The notes under the pieces: generated by a model | Seen by the model: the letters and a program-made list of their open reading frames with translations, nothing else | Told to the model about the DNA's origin: nothing | Databases searched by the model: none | Program-made: the position numbers and the translations under genes | Shown here: piece after piece, positions 8,248 through 15,257 of the stretch | Layout: every line of letters starts with the position of its first letter | Position numbering within the stretch: position 1 is the stretch's first letter | Source of the DNA: a virus | Strand: one strand, 5' to 3' | DNA length: 32,048 nucleotides | Virus record (IMG/VR): IMGVR_UViG_3300035158_000330 | Location: 1-32,048 of that record

Positions 8248-8652
8248 TTAATCCTCCCGGATTCGTTGCACGCCGCGCTCGACCGCCATGATCAGCTGCA
8301 AGTCGAGCTCTCTTTGATCCTCAAGGCCGCCCGCCCTTGGCAAGATGCCCTTTTCCGCCCATCCCCAAAGCTCGACCGCCTCAACCGCATCCTCGTCGAT
8401 GAGCGCAAAAGGACAGCTTACAAAGCCTTCTTCTCCTATTTTCTCTGCCAGGGACTCAAAGACCGAAGCTTCGGGCAAAAGCCACTCGCTGCGATCGAGC
8501 TCCGGGCAGTGCCGCTGCGCCTGCAAGCCTACTTTCTTGCACTCTTCGCAGGAGACTTCCTGGCCTTTGCCTTGGAAGAGGAGCGCTGCGGCGATCTGGA
8601 CTTTTTTGGCAGTTCTGGCCCTCCGTAGGTAACTAGCATCACCTCGGCCCAC
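8248..8652 (-). CDS. Tail assembly chaperone T extension, expressed as G-T fusion by -1 frameshift
   Basis: This open frame has no good start of its own and overlaps the G gene out of frame. It is entered by a -1 slip at AAAAAAG (8601-8607), after which translation runs KVQIAAALL... to the stop at 8248. The predicted GT product has about 87 residues of G plus 117 of T (about 204). In the T part, CEECKK and a helical C-terminus rich in Glu and Leu are visible. GT proteins bind tape measure and tube subunits during tail assembly and are absent from the virion. The G/GT arrangement is a well-established siphophage hallmark. Confidence 0.85.
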   Translation of the reverse strand: MGRGDASYLRRARTAKKVQIAAALLFQGKGQEVSCEECKKVGLQAQRHCPELDRSEWLLPEASVFESLAEKIGEEGFVSCPFALIDEDAVEAVELWGWAEKGILPRAGGLEDQRELDLQLIMAVERGVQRIRED

Positions 8653-8861
8653 AGCTCAAGGGCCTCTCCCTGGGTCAAATCGTCGGGGTTCCCCTTGGTG
8701 ATTGCGGCCTTAAAGATTTTGTCCAGAGCCTCGTCGAAAGCTTCGCCCGGCCCGAGCTTGTCCAGCCCCTCAGGCGGAGCGCCTTCCTTGCGAAACTGTT
8801 TTATTTCGCCGCGCGTAAGCGGTCGCACCTGAAATTTATGCCCTCCAATCTGACAATCCAT
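8529..8861 (-). CDS. Tail assembly chaperone G
   Basis: This 110-residue protein starts at ATG 8861 behind AGGAG. The N-terminus (IGGHKFQVRPLTRGEIKQF) matches tail assembly chaperones that follow the tube gene. The C-terminal tail, past the slip site, is Lys/Ser/Arg-rich (KSRSPQRSSSKAKARK), as expected for an abundant short form ending soon after the frameshift point. It lies between the tube and tape measure genes. Confidence 0.85.
   Translation of the reverse strand: MDCQIGGHKFQVRPLTRGEIKQFRKEGAPPEGLDKLGPGEAFDEALDKIFKAAITKGNPDDLTQGEALELWAEVMLVTYGGPELPKKSRSPQRSSSKAKARKSPAKSARK
8601..8607 (-). other. Programmed -1 ribosomal frameshift site (A AAA AAG)
   Basis: On the minus strand the zero frame reads CCA AAA AAG TCC, giving the classic slippery heptamer A-AAA-AAG in register. 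A -1 slip reads AAA AAA GTC CAG and joins the T frame exactly (the G frame starts at 8861, and the T frame is offset by two bases downstream, that is -1). It lies in the G/T overlap, where siphophages carry such sites. Confidence 0.88.
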
Positions 8862-8868
8862 GTTCTCT

Positions 8869-8890
8869 CCTGTCCTGAGCTTGTCGAAGG
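8869..8890 (-). repeat. Copy of a widespread interspersed repeat (CCTTCGACAAGCTCAGGACAGG type)
   Basis: On the minus strand this intergenic segment begins CCTTCGACAAGCTCAGGAC and ends AGG. I recognise it as a short repeat that recurs in many environmental, often anaerobic, bacterial genomes. It fills most of the 43-base gap between the tube and G genes. Its last bases supply part of the AGGAG ribosome site for G. Its function is unknown. Confidence 0.6.
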
Positions 8891-8904
8891 ATACTCCCTG
8901 CTCT

Positions 8905-9831
8905 TTAGGTAAACGCCAGGCTCAACTCGTCATCACCGGCATTTCGCCTCAAGATAGCCTCGATCTCTTTGGTCGCGTGGCCTTTGCGCTCGCCCAGGCC
9001 GGCTTTCATGTACTGCACTTTGGGCGCGGTAATGGTCAGAATATTTCCGGCTGTGGCGCCGAGCTGCGCGGTGAATGCTACCAGGGCGCCAGTCTTCCAG
9101 GTGGTCCAAAAATCTTCGGTGGCCACAGGGACGTCCTCCGGGTTGAGTCCCATTGTCGCAAGGCGCTTGCTGATCACTGCGCTCAAGTAGCCGTGTGCAG
9201 CATTTGCGCTGTCCCTGAGTTCGACGCTATTGCCGCTGGCGATGCTTATCGCCTCGACAATTGCCGCATAGCTGTCGATCTGAAAGTTGGCGTTCATAAA
9301 AGATTGCGCGCGGCTGGTCTGGTAGTTGATACCGGTGAGAAGCGCTACGTCCGCCTCCTCCACGGCCGTTCCCAAAAAATCAAAGTTGATCTTTCCCGGC
9401 TTTCCGGCCTTGAGCTCGATCGAGAAGTCTCCCCTCGCCCCTGCCATAAGATAGCGCTTTCCGTCCACGTACTTGGCCATCGTAAGCGACGGGATGGAGC
9501 TTGAAGCCGGATCGTAGGTGACGCTGCTTCCCCCGACTATGGTCTCTTCATAGCCGCAGGCCCTCAGAAGTAGGCCGATCTCCGGCGGCGTCCCGGCCGT
9601 GCCCGAGCCCTTGGGCTCGCATTTGAACGTCATCCTGGCCATGCGGCCGCCGGCCACCGCCGGAAAAGGGCTCAAGCTGGAACTCTGGAGATCCAGCTCC
9701 TCCATATCCACATCCGGGTCGAACTTGATCTCTCCGGCCAAAATGGCATTGGCCGCAGCCAGGGTTTCGGCCGTGCCCTCGGTGGTCTCTTCCTTGGCGG
9801 CCAGTTGCGACCGCGCTTCTATGATTGGCAT
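8905..9831 (-). CDS. Major tail tube protein
   Basis: This 308-residue protein lies behind a strong GGAGG site, between the head-tail joining genes and the G/GT chaperones, where siphophages encode the tube subunit. The N-terminus (RSQLAAKEETTEGTAETL, then ANAILAGEIKFDPDVD) is typical of tube proteins of Mu-like siphophages. The rest is beta-rich with Gly/Ala/Thr loops. There is one tube gene and no long sheath gene nearby, so the tail is predicted to be non-contractile. Confidence 0.8.
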   Translation of the reverse strand: MPIIEARSQLAAKEETTEGTAETLAAANAILAGEIKFDPDVDMEELDLQSSSLSPFPAVAGGRMARMTFKCEPKGSGTAGTPPEIGLLLRACGYEETIVGGSSVTYDPASSSIPSLTMAKYVDGKRYLMAGARGDFSIELKAGKPGKINFDFLGTAVEEADVALLTGINYQTSRAQSFMNANFQIDSYAAIVEAISIASGNSVELRDSANAAHGYLSAVISKRLATMGLNPEDVPVATEDFWTTWKTGALVAFTAQLGATAGNILTITAPKVQYMKAGLGERKGHATKEIEAILRRNAGDDELSLAFT

Positions 9832-9846
9832 AATTACCTCCGTTGA

Positions 9847-10317
9847 TTAAGGTGCGTAGCTGTAGCGCCAGGAGACCTCAAACTCCCGGCTGAAGATGGC
9901 CACCCTGGGTGAAGCAGCCAGAGCCAGCACCCGAACGGCCTTGCAGTAGCTGATGTCGAGTCCTAGATTTGAGTAGTTAAGGCAGCTCAGCACATCCTTG
10001 AGCAGGTCATAGACCCCTTTCTCACCCGTCTCCGGGCCTGTGAGGGCAGCAGAGGGAGTGCGCAGGTTCCTGGCGGCACACCAGACGGCGAACCGGCCCA
10101 TATGGTCGCAGACGTTGAAATTGTCGGTATCGTCCTTACCGCCGGCGTAGGCAACGAGCAGCGCAGGATATTGTTTGACGAGCTTCTCCGCCTCAGTGGC
10201 CCGCTCCCAGGGAAGCCGATCGAAAATCTTCACATAGGCCGAAAGGGTTGTATCGTTTTTGAGCGTTGAAACCAGCGCGTCTTCGATCTCCTCGATGCTG
10301 TAGCCTGTATAGCCCAT
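9847..10317 (-). CDS. Head-tail connector protein, DUF1834 (Mu gp37-like)
   Basis: This 156-residue protein starts at ATG 10317 (MGYTGYSIEEIEDALV). The longer reading would overlap the upstream gene. The opening segment SIEEIEDALVSTLKND and the middle PALLVAYAGGKDD are characteristic of the gp37/DUF1834 family encoded between gpG and the tail tube in Mu-like phages. It is thought to act at the neck or tail terminator position, though this is not settled for the family. Confidence 0.72.
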   Translation of the reverse strand: MGYTGYSIEEIEDALVSTLKNDTTLSAYVKIFDRLPWERATEAEKLVKQYPALLVAYAGGKDDTDNFNVCDHMGRFAVWCAARNLRTPSAALTGPETGEKGVYDLLKDVLSCLNYSNLGLDISYCKAVRVLALAASPRVAIFSREFEVSWRYSYAP

Positions 10318-10327
10318 TTCTCTGCCC

Positions 10328-10801
10328 TCAAGCTGATACGGCCAACCAGTGCTGCACCGCATCCCGGATCTCCGGCCAGTCGTCGTCCCTGACTCCAAGG
10401 TAAGGCCGGGCCGGTATTCTTACCCTACGTCTGGTGCTGATCACCGTGAAGTCGGCGCCGAACTGGTGCACGGCCGCGTAGATGAGGTTGGTTCCGACCT
10501 TGACGTGGTCCGAGTGCGGTTCCGGGTGGATGGAGCCCATCAGAGTGCGCGTATCGATTAGGATGTCCGTGACGTTCCTGCCCCGCGCCGCCTTCTCTCT
10601 TGCAGTAGAGGGCGCCAGCGGCGCCCAGGGCGTGCCGTCGGGGGCGCGTGCCTCCTCGAAGTTGCGCTGCACGCTCTCGTAGACGATCTCACCGATCTCG
10701 GCAAACACTGGCCCCATATTGGCCATGCGTCTGGCGAGATCCGCCATCAAACGCCGAAAGCGCTCGTCGCTGACCTCCACCTCCAGGAACGTGCCCGCCA
10801 T
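10328..10801 (-). CDS. Virion morphogenesis protein (Mu gpG-like)
   Basis: This 157-residue protein has the features of phage virion morphogenesis (gpG) proteins: a helical N-terminus (RFRRLMADLARRMANM), then VQRNFEEARAPDGTPWAPL, RTLMGSIHPE, IYAAVHQFGA and IPARPYLGV. These motifs are strongly conserved in the family (NFxxxxxPDGxxW, HQFG, IPARPFLG). The protein acts at the head-tail junction or in tail completion. In Mu, gpG sits beside MuF. Here it lies downstream of the capsid, as in the B3/D3112 order. Confidence 0.9.
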   Translation of the reverse strand: MAGTFLEVEVSDERFRRLMADLARRMANMGPVFAEIGEIVYESVQRNFEEARAPDGTPWAPLAPSTAREKAARGRNVTDILIDTRTLMGSIHPEPHSDHVKVGTNLIYAAVHQFGADFTVISTRRRVRIPARPYLGVRDDDWPEIRDAVQHWLAVSA

Positions 10802-10803
10802 TT

Positions 10804-11229
10804 TCAGAACCCGCTCATCTTGTCCCGCGTGAAGATTCCATCGCTGGACTTTATGTCGACGCTGGCTTCGGTAGTCTCCGGCGCCGGCGTAGCCGCGCCG
10901 AGATGTGCTCTCCCTGCCGCTATATCTTTGAGAAAGGCAACACCTTCCTTATAGCGCTCCTTTCGGGTCTCAGGCGCCGTGTCGTCCCTGCGGGAGTAGA
11001 GGTTGTAGATGGCGACATCCACGCTGATGCTGCGGATCTTGTCGGGTACGGGATCGAGCGGCACTGTGTAGCGCCCCTGGCAGTAGGCGTCGATGGTGGC
11101 GTCTGCGTCTGCGATCGCCCGCGTCACCTTGTCGTCGTCCACTATTCCCGCGCCATCGTCGTCCGTCAGCTGGATCAGCGTGGTTTCGTCCATCTGCTCC
11201 AGGATGTCACTTTTCGTGCTGTAGGCCAT
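10804..11229 (-). CDS. Head-tail connector, DUF1320 (Mu gp36-like)
   Basis: This 141-residue protein begins MAYSTKSDILEQMDETTLIQLTDD, the classic start of DUF1320/gp36 proteins, followed by ADATIDAYCQGRY and a YNLYSRR segment, all family signatures. It is an adaptor-type protein added beneath the portal at the neck. AAGGA precedes the start. It ends two bases before the gpG gene. Confidence 0.88.
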   Translation of the reverse strand: MAYSTKSDILEQMDETTLIQLTDDDGAGIVDDDKVTRAIADADATIDAYCQGRYTVPLDPVPDKIRSISVDVAIYNLYSRRDDTAPETRKERYKEGVAFLKDIAAGRAHLGAATPAPETTEASVDIKSSDGIFTRDKMSGF

Positions 11230-11232
11230 CGG

Positions 11233-11529
11233 TTATCCTTGAGACTTTTCCCTTGCCGCCTTTAGAAGCCCCACGAGGTCGGCCTTTTTCGCCTTCGAGG
11301 GAATGTCGACGCCAAACCCTTTCAGCTCTTCGGTGCCTTTCAGCTCTTCGGTGATTTGCCGCACCGTCATGTCCTCAGGTTCCGTCTCGACCTCCTCAAA
11401 TCGCTGACCTCCATCCGCCAGAAGTTCGGCAGCAGCTTCCTCAGGGTAGTCCTTCACCCTGTCTTTCAAATGCCGGCCGTGCCCCAGGACCTCCACATAG
11501 TCCTGGGGCCCAATGAATCTAACCTTCAT
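11233..11529 (-). CDS. Small head protein, FluMu gp35-like N-terminus plus HeH/SAP-like C-terminus
   Basis: This 98-residue acidic protein lies behind a perfect AGGAGG. The first about 45 residues resemble the gp35 N-terminal domain of Mu-like phages. The C-terminal 35 residues (VDIPSKAKKADLVGLLKAAR) look like a HeH/LEM-type helix-extended loop-helix found in phage head accessory proteins. Between them the motif EELKGT/EELKG is repeated because of an 18-base tandem duplication (about 11318-11353). It is encoded between the capsid and gp36-like genes. Its function is not established. Confidence 0.65.
   Translation of the reverse strand: MKVRFIGPQDYVEVLGHGRHLKDRVKDYPEEAAAELLADGGQRFEEVETEPEDMTVRQITEELKGTEELKGFGVDIPSKAKKADLVGLLKAAREKSQG
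11318..11353 (-). repeat. 18-base in-frame tandem duplication
   Basis: CCTTTCAGCTCTTCGGTG occurs twice head to tail and adds six residues (TEELKG) to the gp35-like protein at its domain linker. Confidence 0.9.
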
Positions 11530-11572
11530 TGTCTCTAACCTCCTATGGAGGCGACTTTTCAGCCGCGACTCG

Positions 11573-12574
11573 TTATGTGGTGTGCGCGTCGTAGAAGAGA
11601 TAACCCAAATCGTTCCCGGTCAGCTTGGCATCGATATCCATGAAAGCCTCAATCCTGTCCGAATGGATCTTCTCCTCACGCCATTTGCGCACACCGACGG
11701 GCATCGCATCAGAGGGAGCCTGCTGAATGAGGCCGGCCAGCGCTGCGCGCACCCAGCGGAAGAGCACTCCCGCTGTGGGTTGCTTTGGCCCGACTATGCG
11801 CGGTGCATACAGAAGCACTCCGGAGCCTTTGTCGGCGTTGGTCTCCCAGATCGCCGCAGGCGTGAAGTCGTCGCCCGCAGCCGTTTCTTCGGCCGTGGAG
11901 TAGACGGCTCCACCCACAAGGCAGCGGTCGAGGCTGAACATGGCCGCAACCAGGTCCTCGGTGACCACGCCGCGCTGGGTATATTTGATTTTGTCCAGCA
12001 CCGCATCATCCTGGCGGATGTTACTCCAGGTAGTGGCGTCAACAACCAGCACATTGGGCCTGTGGCCGGTATTGGATAGCACCGTCTTGATGCCCTTCTC
12101 TATGTCGGCAATGAAAGTGCTGGATGATCCGGCAGTCCAGCCACCCGCGGCATCCTCGGAATGTCCGCTGGCCCAGTTGGCGGCTGTCAGTACCAAAGCA
12201 GCTACGAGCCGCTCCAATCTGAGCAGGATTTTATTGACGCAGAATTCGGTTGCGTCTTGATCCGGCTTCAAAGGCTGGTCGGCGTTTTCGCGGATCTCGT
12301 CGGGCACGTCGTCGTGCCAGGCCCATTCATCGCATGAATAGGTGTCTGTGGTTATGGGAAAGCCGCCGCCTCGGCTCGCCGTGCCAGGAGCGCGCATGGC
12401 GGCCTCGTCGCGGAACCAGGCGCCCTTGAGAAACTTGAAGAACTTGTCGCTCTTTTTGGCCACGCGCAGCATGGAGAGCACCCGCAAGGCGATGTACTCC
12501 GCGTTTTTGTAACGCATGGCGAAGTTGGTAAGAGGCGCATCAATGTGCACGTCTTTTGCTGTTGGTTGGGGCAT
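11573..12574 (-). CDS. Major capsid protein (HK97-fold type)
   Basis: This 333-residue protein is encoded after the protease/scaffold and decoration genes, behind GAGGAGGG. Typical features include a start with ...LTNFAMRYKNAEYIALRVL, a segment around RGGGFPITTDTYSCDEWAW, and a central PNVLVVDATTWSNIRQDDAVLDKIKY region, which is a common P-domain signature of phage capsid proteins. The size suits Mu-like siphophages. It forms the icosahedral shell around DNA. It does not obviously match Mu gpT, so the head subtype is nearer B3/D3112. Confidence 0.8.
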   Translation of the reverse strand: MPQPTAKDVHIDAPLTNFAMRYKNAEYIALRVLSMLRVAKKSDKFFKFLKGAWFRDEAAMRAPGTASRGGGFPITTDTYSCDEWAWHDDVPDEIRENADQPLKPDQDATEFCVNKILLRLERLVAALVLTAANWASGHSEDAAGGWTAGSSSTFIADIEKGIKTVLSNTGHRPNVLVVDATTWSNIRQDDAVLDKIKYTQRGVVTEDLVAAMFSLDRCLVGGAVYSTAEETAAGDDFTPAAIWETNADKGSGVLLYAPRIVGPKQPTAGVLFRWVRAALAGLIQQAPSDAMPVGVRKWREEKIHSDRIEAFMDIDAKLTGNDLGYLFYDAHTT

Positions 12575-12636
12575 AGTCTTCCCTCCTCTTTATTTGCTTT
12601 GAGCTCTAAACTTTTTAGCCTACGGGCCGTCAGCTC

Positions 12637-13032
12637 TTACGACGCCACGTTTACCTGAAATGGGAACGGCCAGACGGAGACGGTGATCAGGTCGTCTTCG
12701 TCGCCGCCCTCGATACACATCGCGCTGGCAAGATCCAATGCCGTGTCTGCATCCAATCCCTTGCCGGCATCAGCGGCGTCTATGTACTCAAGCTTGACGT
12801 ACTCGTTCTCGGCGATGGTTTCGCCGGCCACCAGTTTGCTTGTCCCAAGGCGCATTACGCTTGCTTCCTCACCCGATTCCGGGTTGTTCTGCAAGATGCC
12901 GATGGATTTATCCGTTGTCGCATTGGGCCGGCAAACCTTCCCGCCTGAAAGAATCACGAAGCGGTACTGGTCATTGGAAAGGTCCTCGCCGGCCTCATAT
13001 GACTCGACCCATATGGGCAGTTCCCAAGCCAT
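12637..13032 (-). CDS. Head decoration/stabilisation protein (DUF2190-like)
   Basis: This 131-residue acidic, beta-rich protein lies between scaffold and capsid genes, the usual place for a decoration protein. Phrases such as FVILSGGKVCRPNATTDKSIGILQNNP and GETIAENEYVKL resemble DUF2190-type proteins, which bind capsid threefold or quasi-threefold positions. AAGGAGG precedes the ATG. About 36 bases separate it from the upstream gene. Confidence 0.7.
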   Translation of the reverse strand: MAWELPIWVESYEAGEDLSNDQYRFVILSGGKVCRPNATTDKSIGILQNNPESGEEASVMRLGTSKLVAGETIAENEYVKLEYIDAADAGKGLDADTALDLASAMCIEGGDEDDLITVSVWPFPFQVNVAS

Positions 13033-13068
13033 GATTTGTCCTCCTTTTGGGCCTTGGAGCCCTTCTGT

Positions 13069-13701
13069 TTAGCCCTTGCTACGGCCGGCCTCCAGATAGC
13101 TCTCGGCCAGCTCGGGATTTTCTGCAGCCACCAGATTCATGGCATCCTGATAGCTCAGGTCCTTGTTCTCCTTCTGCTTCTTGGCGATCAGCCGATCCAT
13201 CTTCCCCTGCGGTGTCCCGCCGCCCGCGTCCGGATCTTCCGGCGGTAGGTCCTTGAGTGGCACTTCGCTGTACTCGCGACGCCCCAGGACGACCTTTTTG
13301 AACCGCTCCGGGTCTTTGAGCGCCATCTCTCGGCCATACTCTTCCACCTGGGCAGGAGTGATCTGTCCCTTAGCGGTAGCCTTGGCAATGAGCTCGTCGG
13401 CGGTGCGCTCGTCCCACTTGTGCTTCAGGGCCTCGTGGTCCTTTTTGAGTGACTGGAGCTCAGTTTCCAGGTCGCTCTTTTTCCCTTGGGCCTTGCGCAG
13501 TTCTTGCACCTTGGCCACCACCTTGTCCTTGTCATCGGATTGATCGACTTCGAGCGCTTCCAGGATCTCCTTGCAGGCGACCACCTGGCCGGCTTCCTCA
13601 AGTTCTTTGTTCTTGGCCACCAGGCCCTCAACGGCCTGCACCATCTCCTCCTCGCTGGCCTCTTTTGCGAGGCCCAGAAGCTTCTTTAGCTTCTCAAACA
13701 T
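13069..13701 (-). CDS. Scaffold protein Z, internal in-frame start within gene I
   Basis: At 13701 an in-frame ATG (MFEKLKKLLGLAK, residue 271 of I) is preceded by GGAGGTGATC, an unusually complete match to the 16S anti-Shine-Dalgarno sequence, at about ideal spacing. This would yield a 210-residue protein equal to the scaffold region of I. In Mu, and in lambda C/Nu3, the scaffold is made from just such an internal start so that it outnumbers the protease. Residues 1-140 are strongly helical and the C-terminus is rich in charged residues. Confidence 0.8.
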   Translation of the reverse strand: MFEKLKKLLGLAKEASEEEMVQAVEGLVAKNKELEEAGQVVACKEILEALEVDQSDDKDKVVAKVQELRKAQGKKSDLETELQSLKKDHEALKHKWDERTADELIAKATAKGQITPAQVEEYGREMALKDPERFKKVVLGRREYSEVPLKDLPPEDPDAGGGTPQGKMDRLIAKKQKENKDLSYQDAMNLVAAENPELAESYLEAGRSKG

Positions 13702-14511
13702 AGGATCACCTCCATGCTTAAAAGTTTTTGTTTCACATTTTGCCGCCAGCGCCCGGACATTCATCATCCGGGGCTGATTGGTAAGCGCCACATTGTAAAG
13801 CTCAACTATTCTGTTGTCGGACCGGCGGCGCCAGAACACCGGTGAGAAGTAGCGATATTCCCGTTTCTGAATGTAATTTGCGGCCTCCTCCGTCCAATCG
13901 GTGCGAGCCCATAGTCCCTGCTTGTCGCGCCATTCCAGTTCTTTTATCCAGCCGGCTGCCGGTGCCTTCTCTCCCGAAAGCGTCTGGTGTTCGTAGTCGA
14001 TCACCATGTCGTGCTCAAGGCTGTTAAAGTGGGCCAATACCAGCGCGGCCCCTTCCTCGTCCATAATCGCCGGTTCCTCGTCTTCGATTAGCACTTCGCC
14101 ATATGGAAAGAGCTGGAACCATTCAGGCGCCTCGGCGAGCTCGCCGGCGGTGCGAAGCGCGTAGAGTTTCGCCTCCTCCTTTTCCTTTCCGTCAAGAGCT
14201 TCGATGAGCCTGCCCGCAGCGGCGAAGACGTCGCCTTCTTTCTGCTGCCCCGCCCGTTGCCGGATGGCGATGAGCGCGGAGCGATAGACCTGCCCGCCCT
14301 TGCCGAACGGGTACTTGTAGCGCTCCTTGGTCTCCTCGTTGGCGCTGGTATCAACGGCCAAGTGCCAACGGGAGTATTCGTCCCAATCGGGAGGATCGCC
14401 TAGAATGCGGTTTTCATCCTCCGCCGAAATGCCCCAGTCTGCGGCCTTGTTGACCTTGCCCTGTCTGATCAGGCTCATGGCGTGTCTGTATCCGGCTTGA
14501 TTGAGCTTCAT
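13069..14511 (-). CDS. Mu I-like head maturation protease with C-terminal scaffold
   Basis: This 480-residue protein has three parts. Residues 1-125 are a charged helical region common in such proteins (YRHAMSLIRQGKVNKAADW). About 125-265 is the protease domain, with HDMVIDYEHQTLSGEKAPAA containing the conserved His and Ser region, and ALTNQPRM near its end. Residues 271-480 are a helix-rich scaffold that includes a coiled coil. In Mu the protease I contains an in-frame scaffold Z at its C-terminus, and the same organisation is visible here. The start overlaps the MuF stop (ATGA), so translation is probably coupled to ribosomes finishing the full-length MuF frame. Confidence 0.88.
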   Translation of the reverse strand: MKLNQAGYRHAMSLIRQGKVNKAADWGISAEDENRILGDPPDWDEYSRWHLAVDTSANEETKERYKYPFGKGGQVYRSALIAIRQRAGQQKEGDVFAAAGRLIEALDGKEKEEAKLYALRTAGELAEAPEWFQLFPYGEVLIEDEEPAIMDEEGAALVLAHFNSLEHDMVIDYEHQTLSGEKAPAAGWIKELEWRDKQGLWARTDWTEEAANYIQKREYRYFSPVFWRRRSDNRIVELYNVALTNQPRMMNVRALAAKCETKTFKHGGDPMFEKLKKLLGLAKEASEEEMVQAVEGLVAKNKELEEAGQVVACKEILEALEVDQSDDKDKVVAKVQELRKAQGKKSDLETELQSLKKDHEALKHKWDERTADELIAKATAKGQITPAQVEEYGREMALKDPERFKKVVLGRREYSEVPLKDLPPEDPDAGGGTPQGKMDRLIAKKQKENKDLSYQDAMNLVAAENPELAESYLEAGRSKG

Positions 14512-15257
14512 GATTCACCTCTCAATTCATCTTCCAACATCTTTCTGGCTTCCGGTTCGTACTTATCGAGATCCGGCTGCCAGGAATCCAGCCCGGCCTT
14601 GCCAGGGTTGTAGCGCCAACCCTCGTCCGGCCTCTCGTTCACTCCCCGCGTCTCTTCTTTCAGGCCCCTTTGCTCCATCTGCCGCACGGACAGGGTCGTC
14701 ACATAGCAGCGTCACCCGAATCCGTTCGGCGGATACCACTGGTCCCAAAATGGGTGGTCCGCGTGATAGACCTTGTTGTGCTGATTAACGTGATCCTCAC
14801 GGCTAGTCTTGTATCGAACGGATTTGTACTGCCAATATGGCCTCCGTTCTTTGACCTCCTGCATCTGTTTGTAGCGGCCGACACTATAGGAGGTCTGAAG
14901 GTTCGCCCGGTAGATGGTCTCCAGCCGCCAGGGAGTGAGCCGCTTGACCACCGTGCCGTCTGGGAGTGTTATCTCGGCATCCACGCCGCTCGGCGCAAAC
15001 CAGCCCCTGCGTTCCAGCAGCTTTCCGAGGTCTTTCTTGAACTGCCCTAGGCTGATTCCATCGGCCAGGGCCTTATCCACCGCCTCGCGGACGTCCACCA
15101 GGACATCCATCGAGGTCACACGCGCCACCGTAAAAGAGCGAGCGTGCGCCGCCTGCCACACGTCCCGCCAGCTCTCTAGCGAAAATTCAAAGCCCTTCTG
15201 CCGGAAGAAATCTATCGCCTCCTGGAAGGGCAGGTTTCCGTAATTGACTTCAGGCAC
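14508..15257 (-). CDS. MuF-like head morphogenesis protein, split by an in-frame TGA (candidate selenoprotein)
   Basis: Read through, this is a 249-residue MuF (SPP1 gp7-type) minor head protein that associates with the portal. The N-terminal portion is helical. The conserved C-terminal part reads YRANLQTSYSVGRY, HPFWDQWYPPNGFG, then TGA (codon 182, at 14712-14714), then RCYVTTLSVRQMEQRGL and DEGWRYNPGKAG. Homologues have Cys at the TGA position (GF[NG]CRC). The frame after TGA is open for 67 codons, keeps family motifs, and ends in ATGA overlap with gene I. Either UGA is decoded as selenocysteine (Sec182-Arg-Cys184) or a recent nonsense change truncates F at 181 residues. It is shorter than Mu F itself. 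Confidence 0.8.
14679..14693 (-). promoter_or_regulatory. Candidate bacterial SECIS hairpin downstream of the MuF TGA
   Basis: On the minus strand, 18 bases after the TGA, CTGTC-CGTGC-GGCAG folds into a five-base-pair stem with one G-U pair and a five-base loop. Two more C-G pairs are possible below a two-base bulge. The loop begins 23 bases after the TGA and has G as its second base. This fits the relaxed bacterial SECIS rules (loop 3-14 nt, a G in the first two loop bases, stem of at least 4 bp, loop 16-37 nt from UGA). Short hairpins are common by chance, so this is supporting rather than decisive. Confidence 0.5.

Noticed and set aside
12575-12636. Terminator in the gap before the capsid gene
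   Set aside because: A GAGCTC-centred palindrome exists, but it is weak and lacks a following T run. Read-through to the capsid gene is required.
14508-14702. Independent small gene starting at GTG 14702
   Set aside because: It has no ribosome site, is in frame with and immediately downstream of the MuF TGA, and carries the conserved MuF C-terminal motifs.
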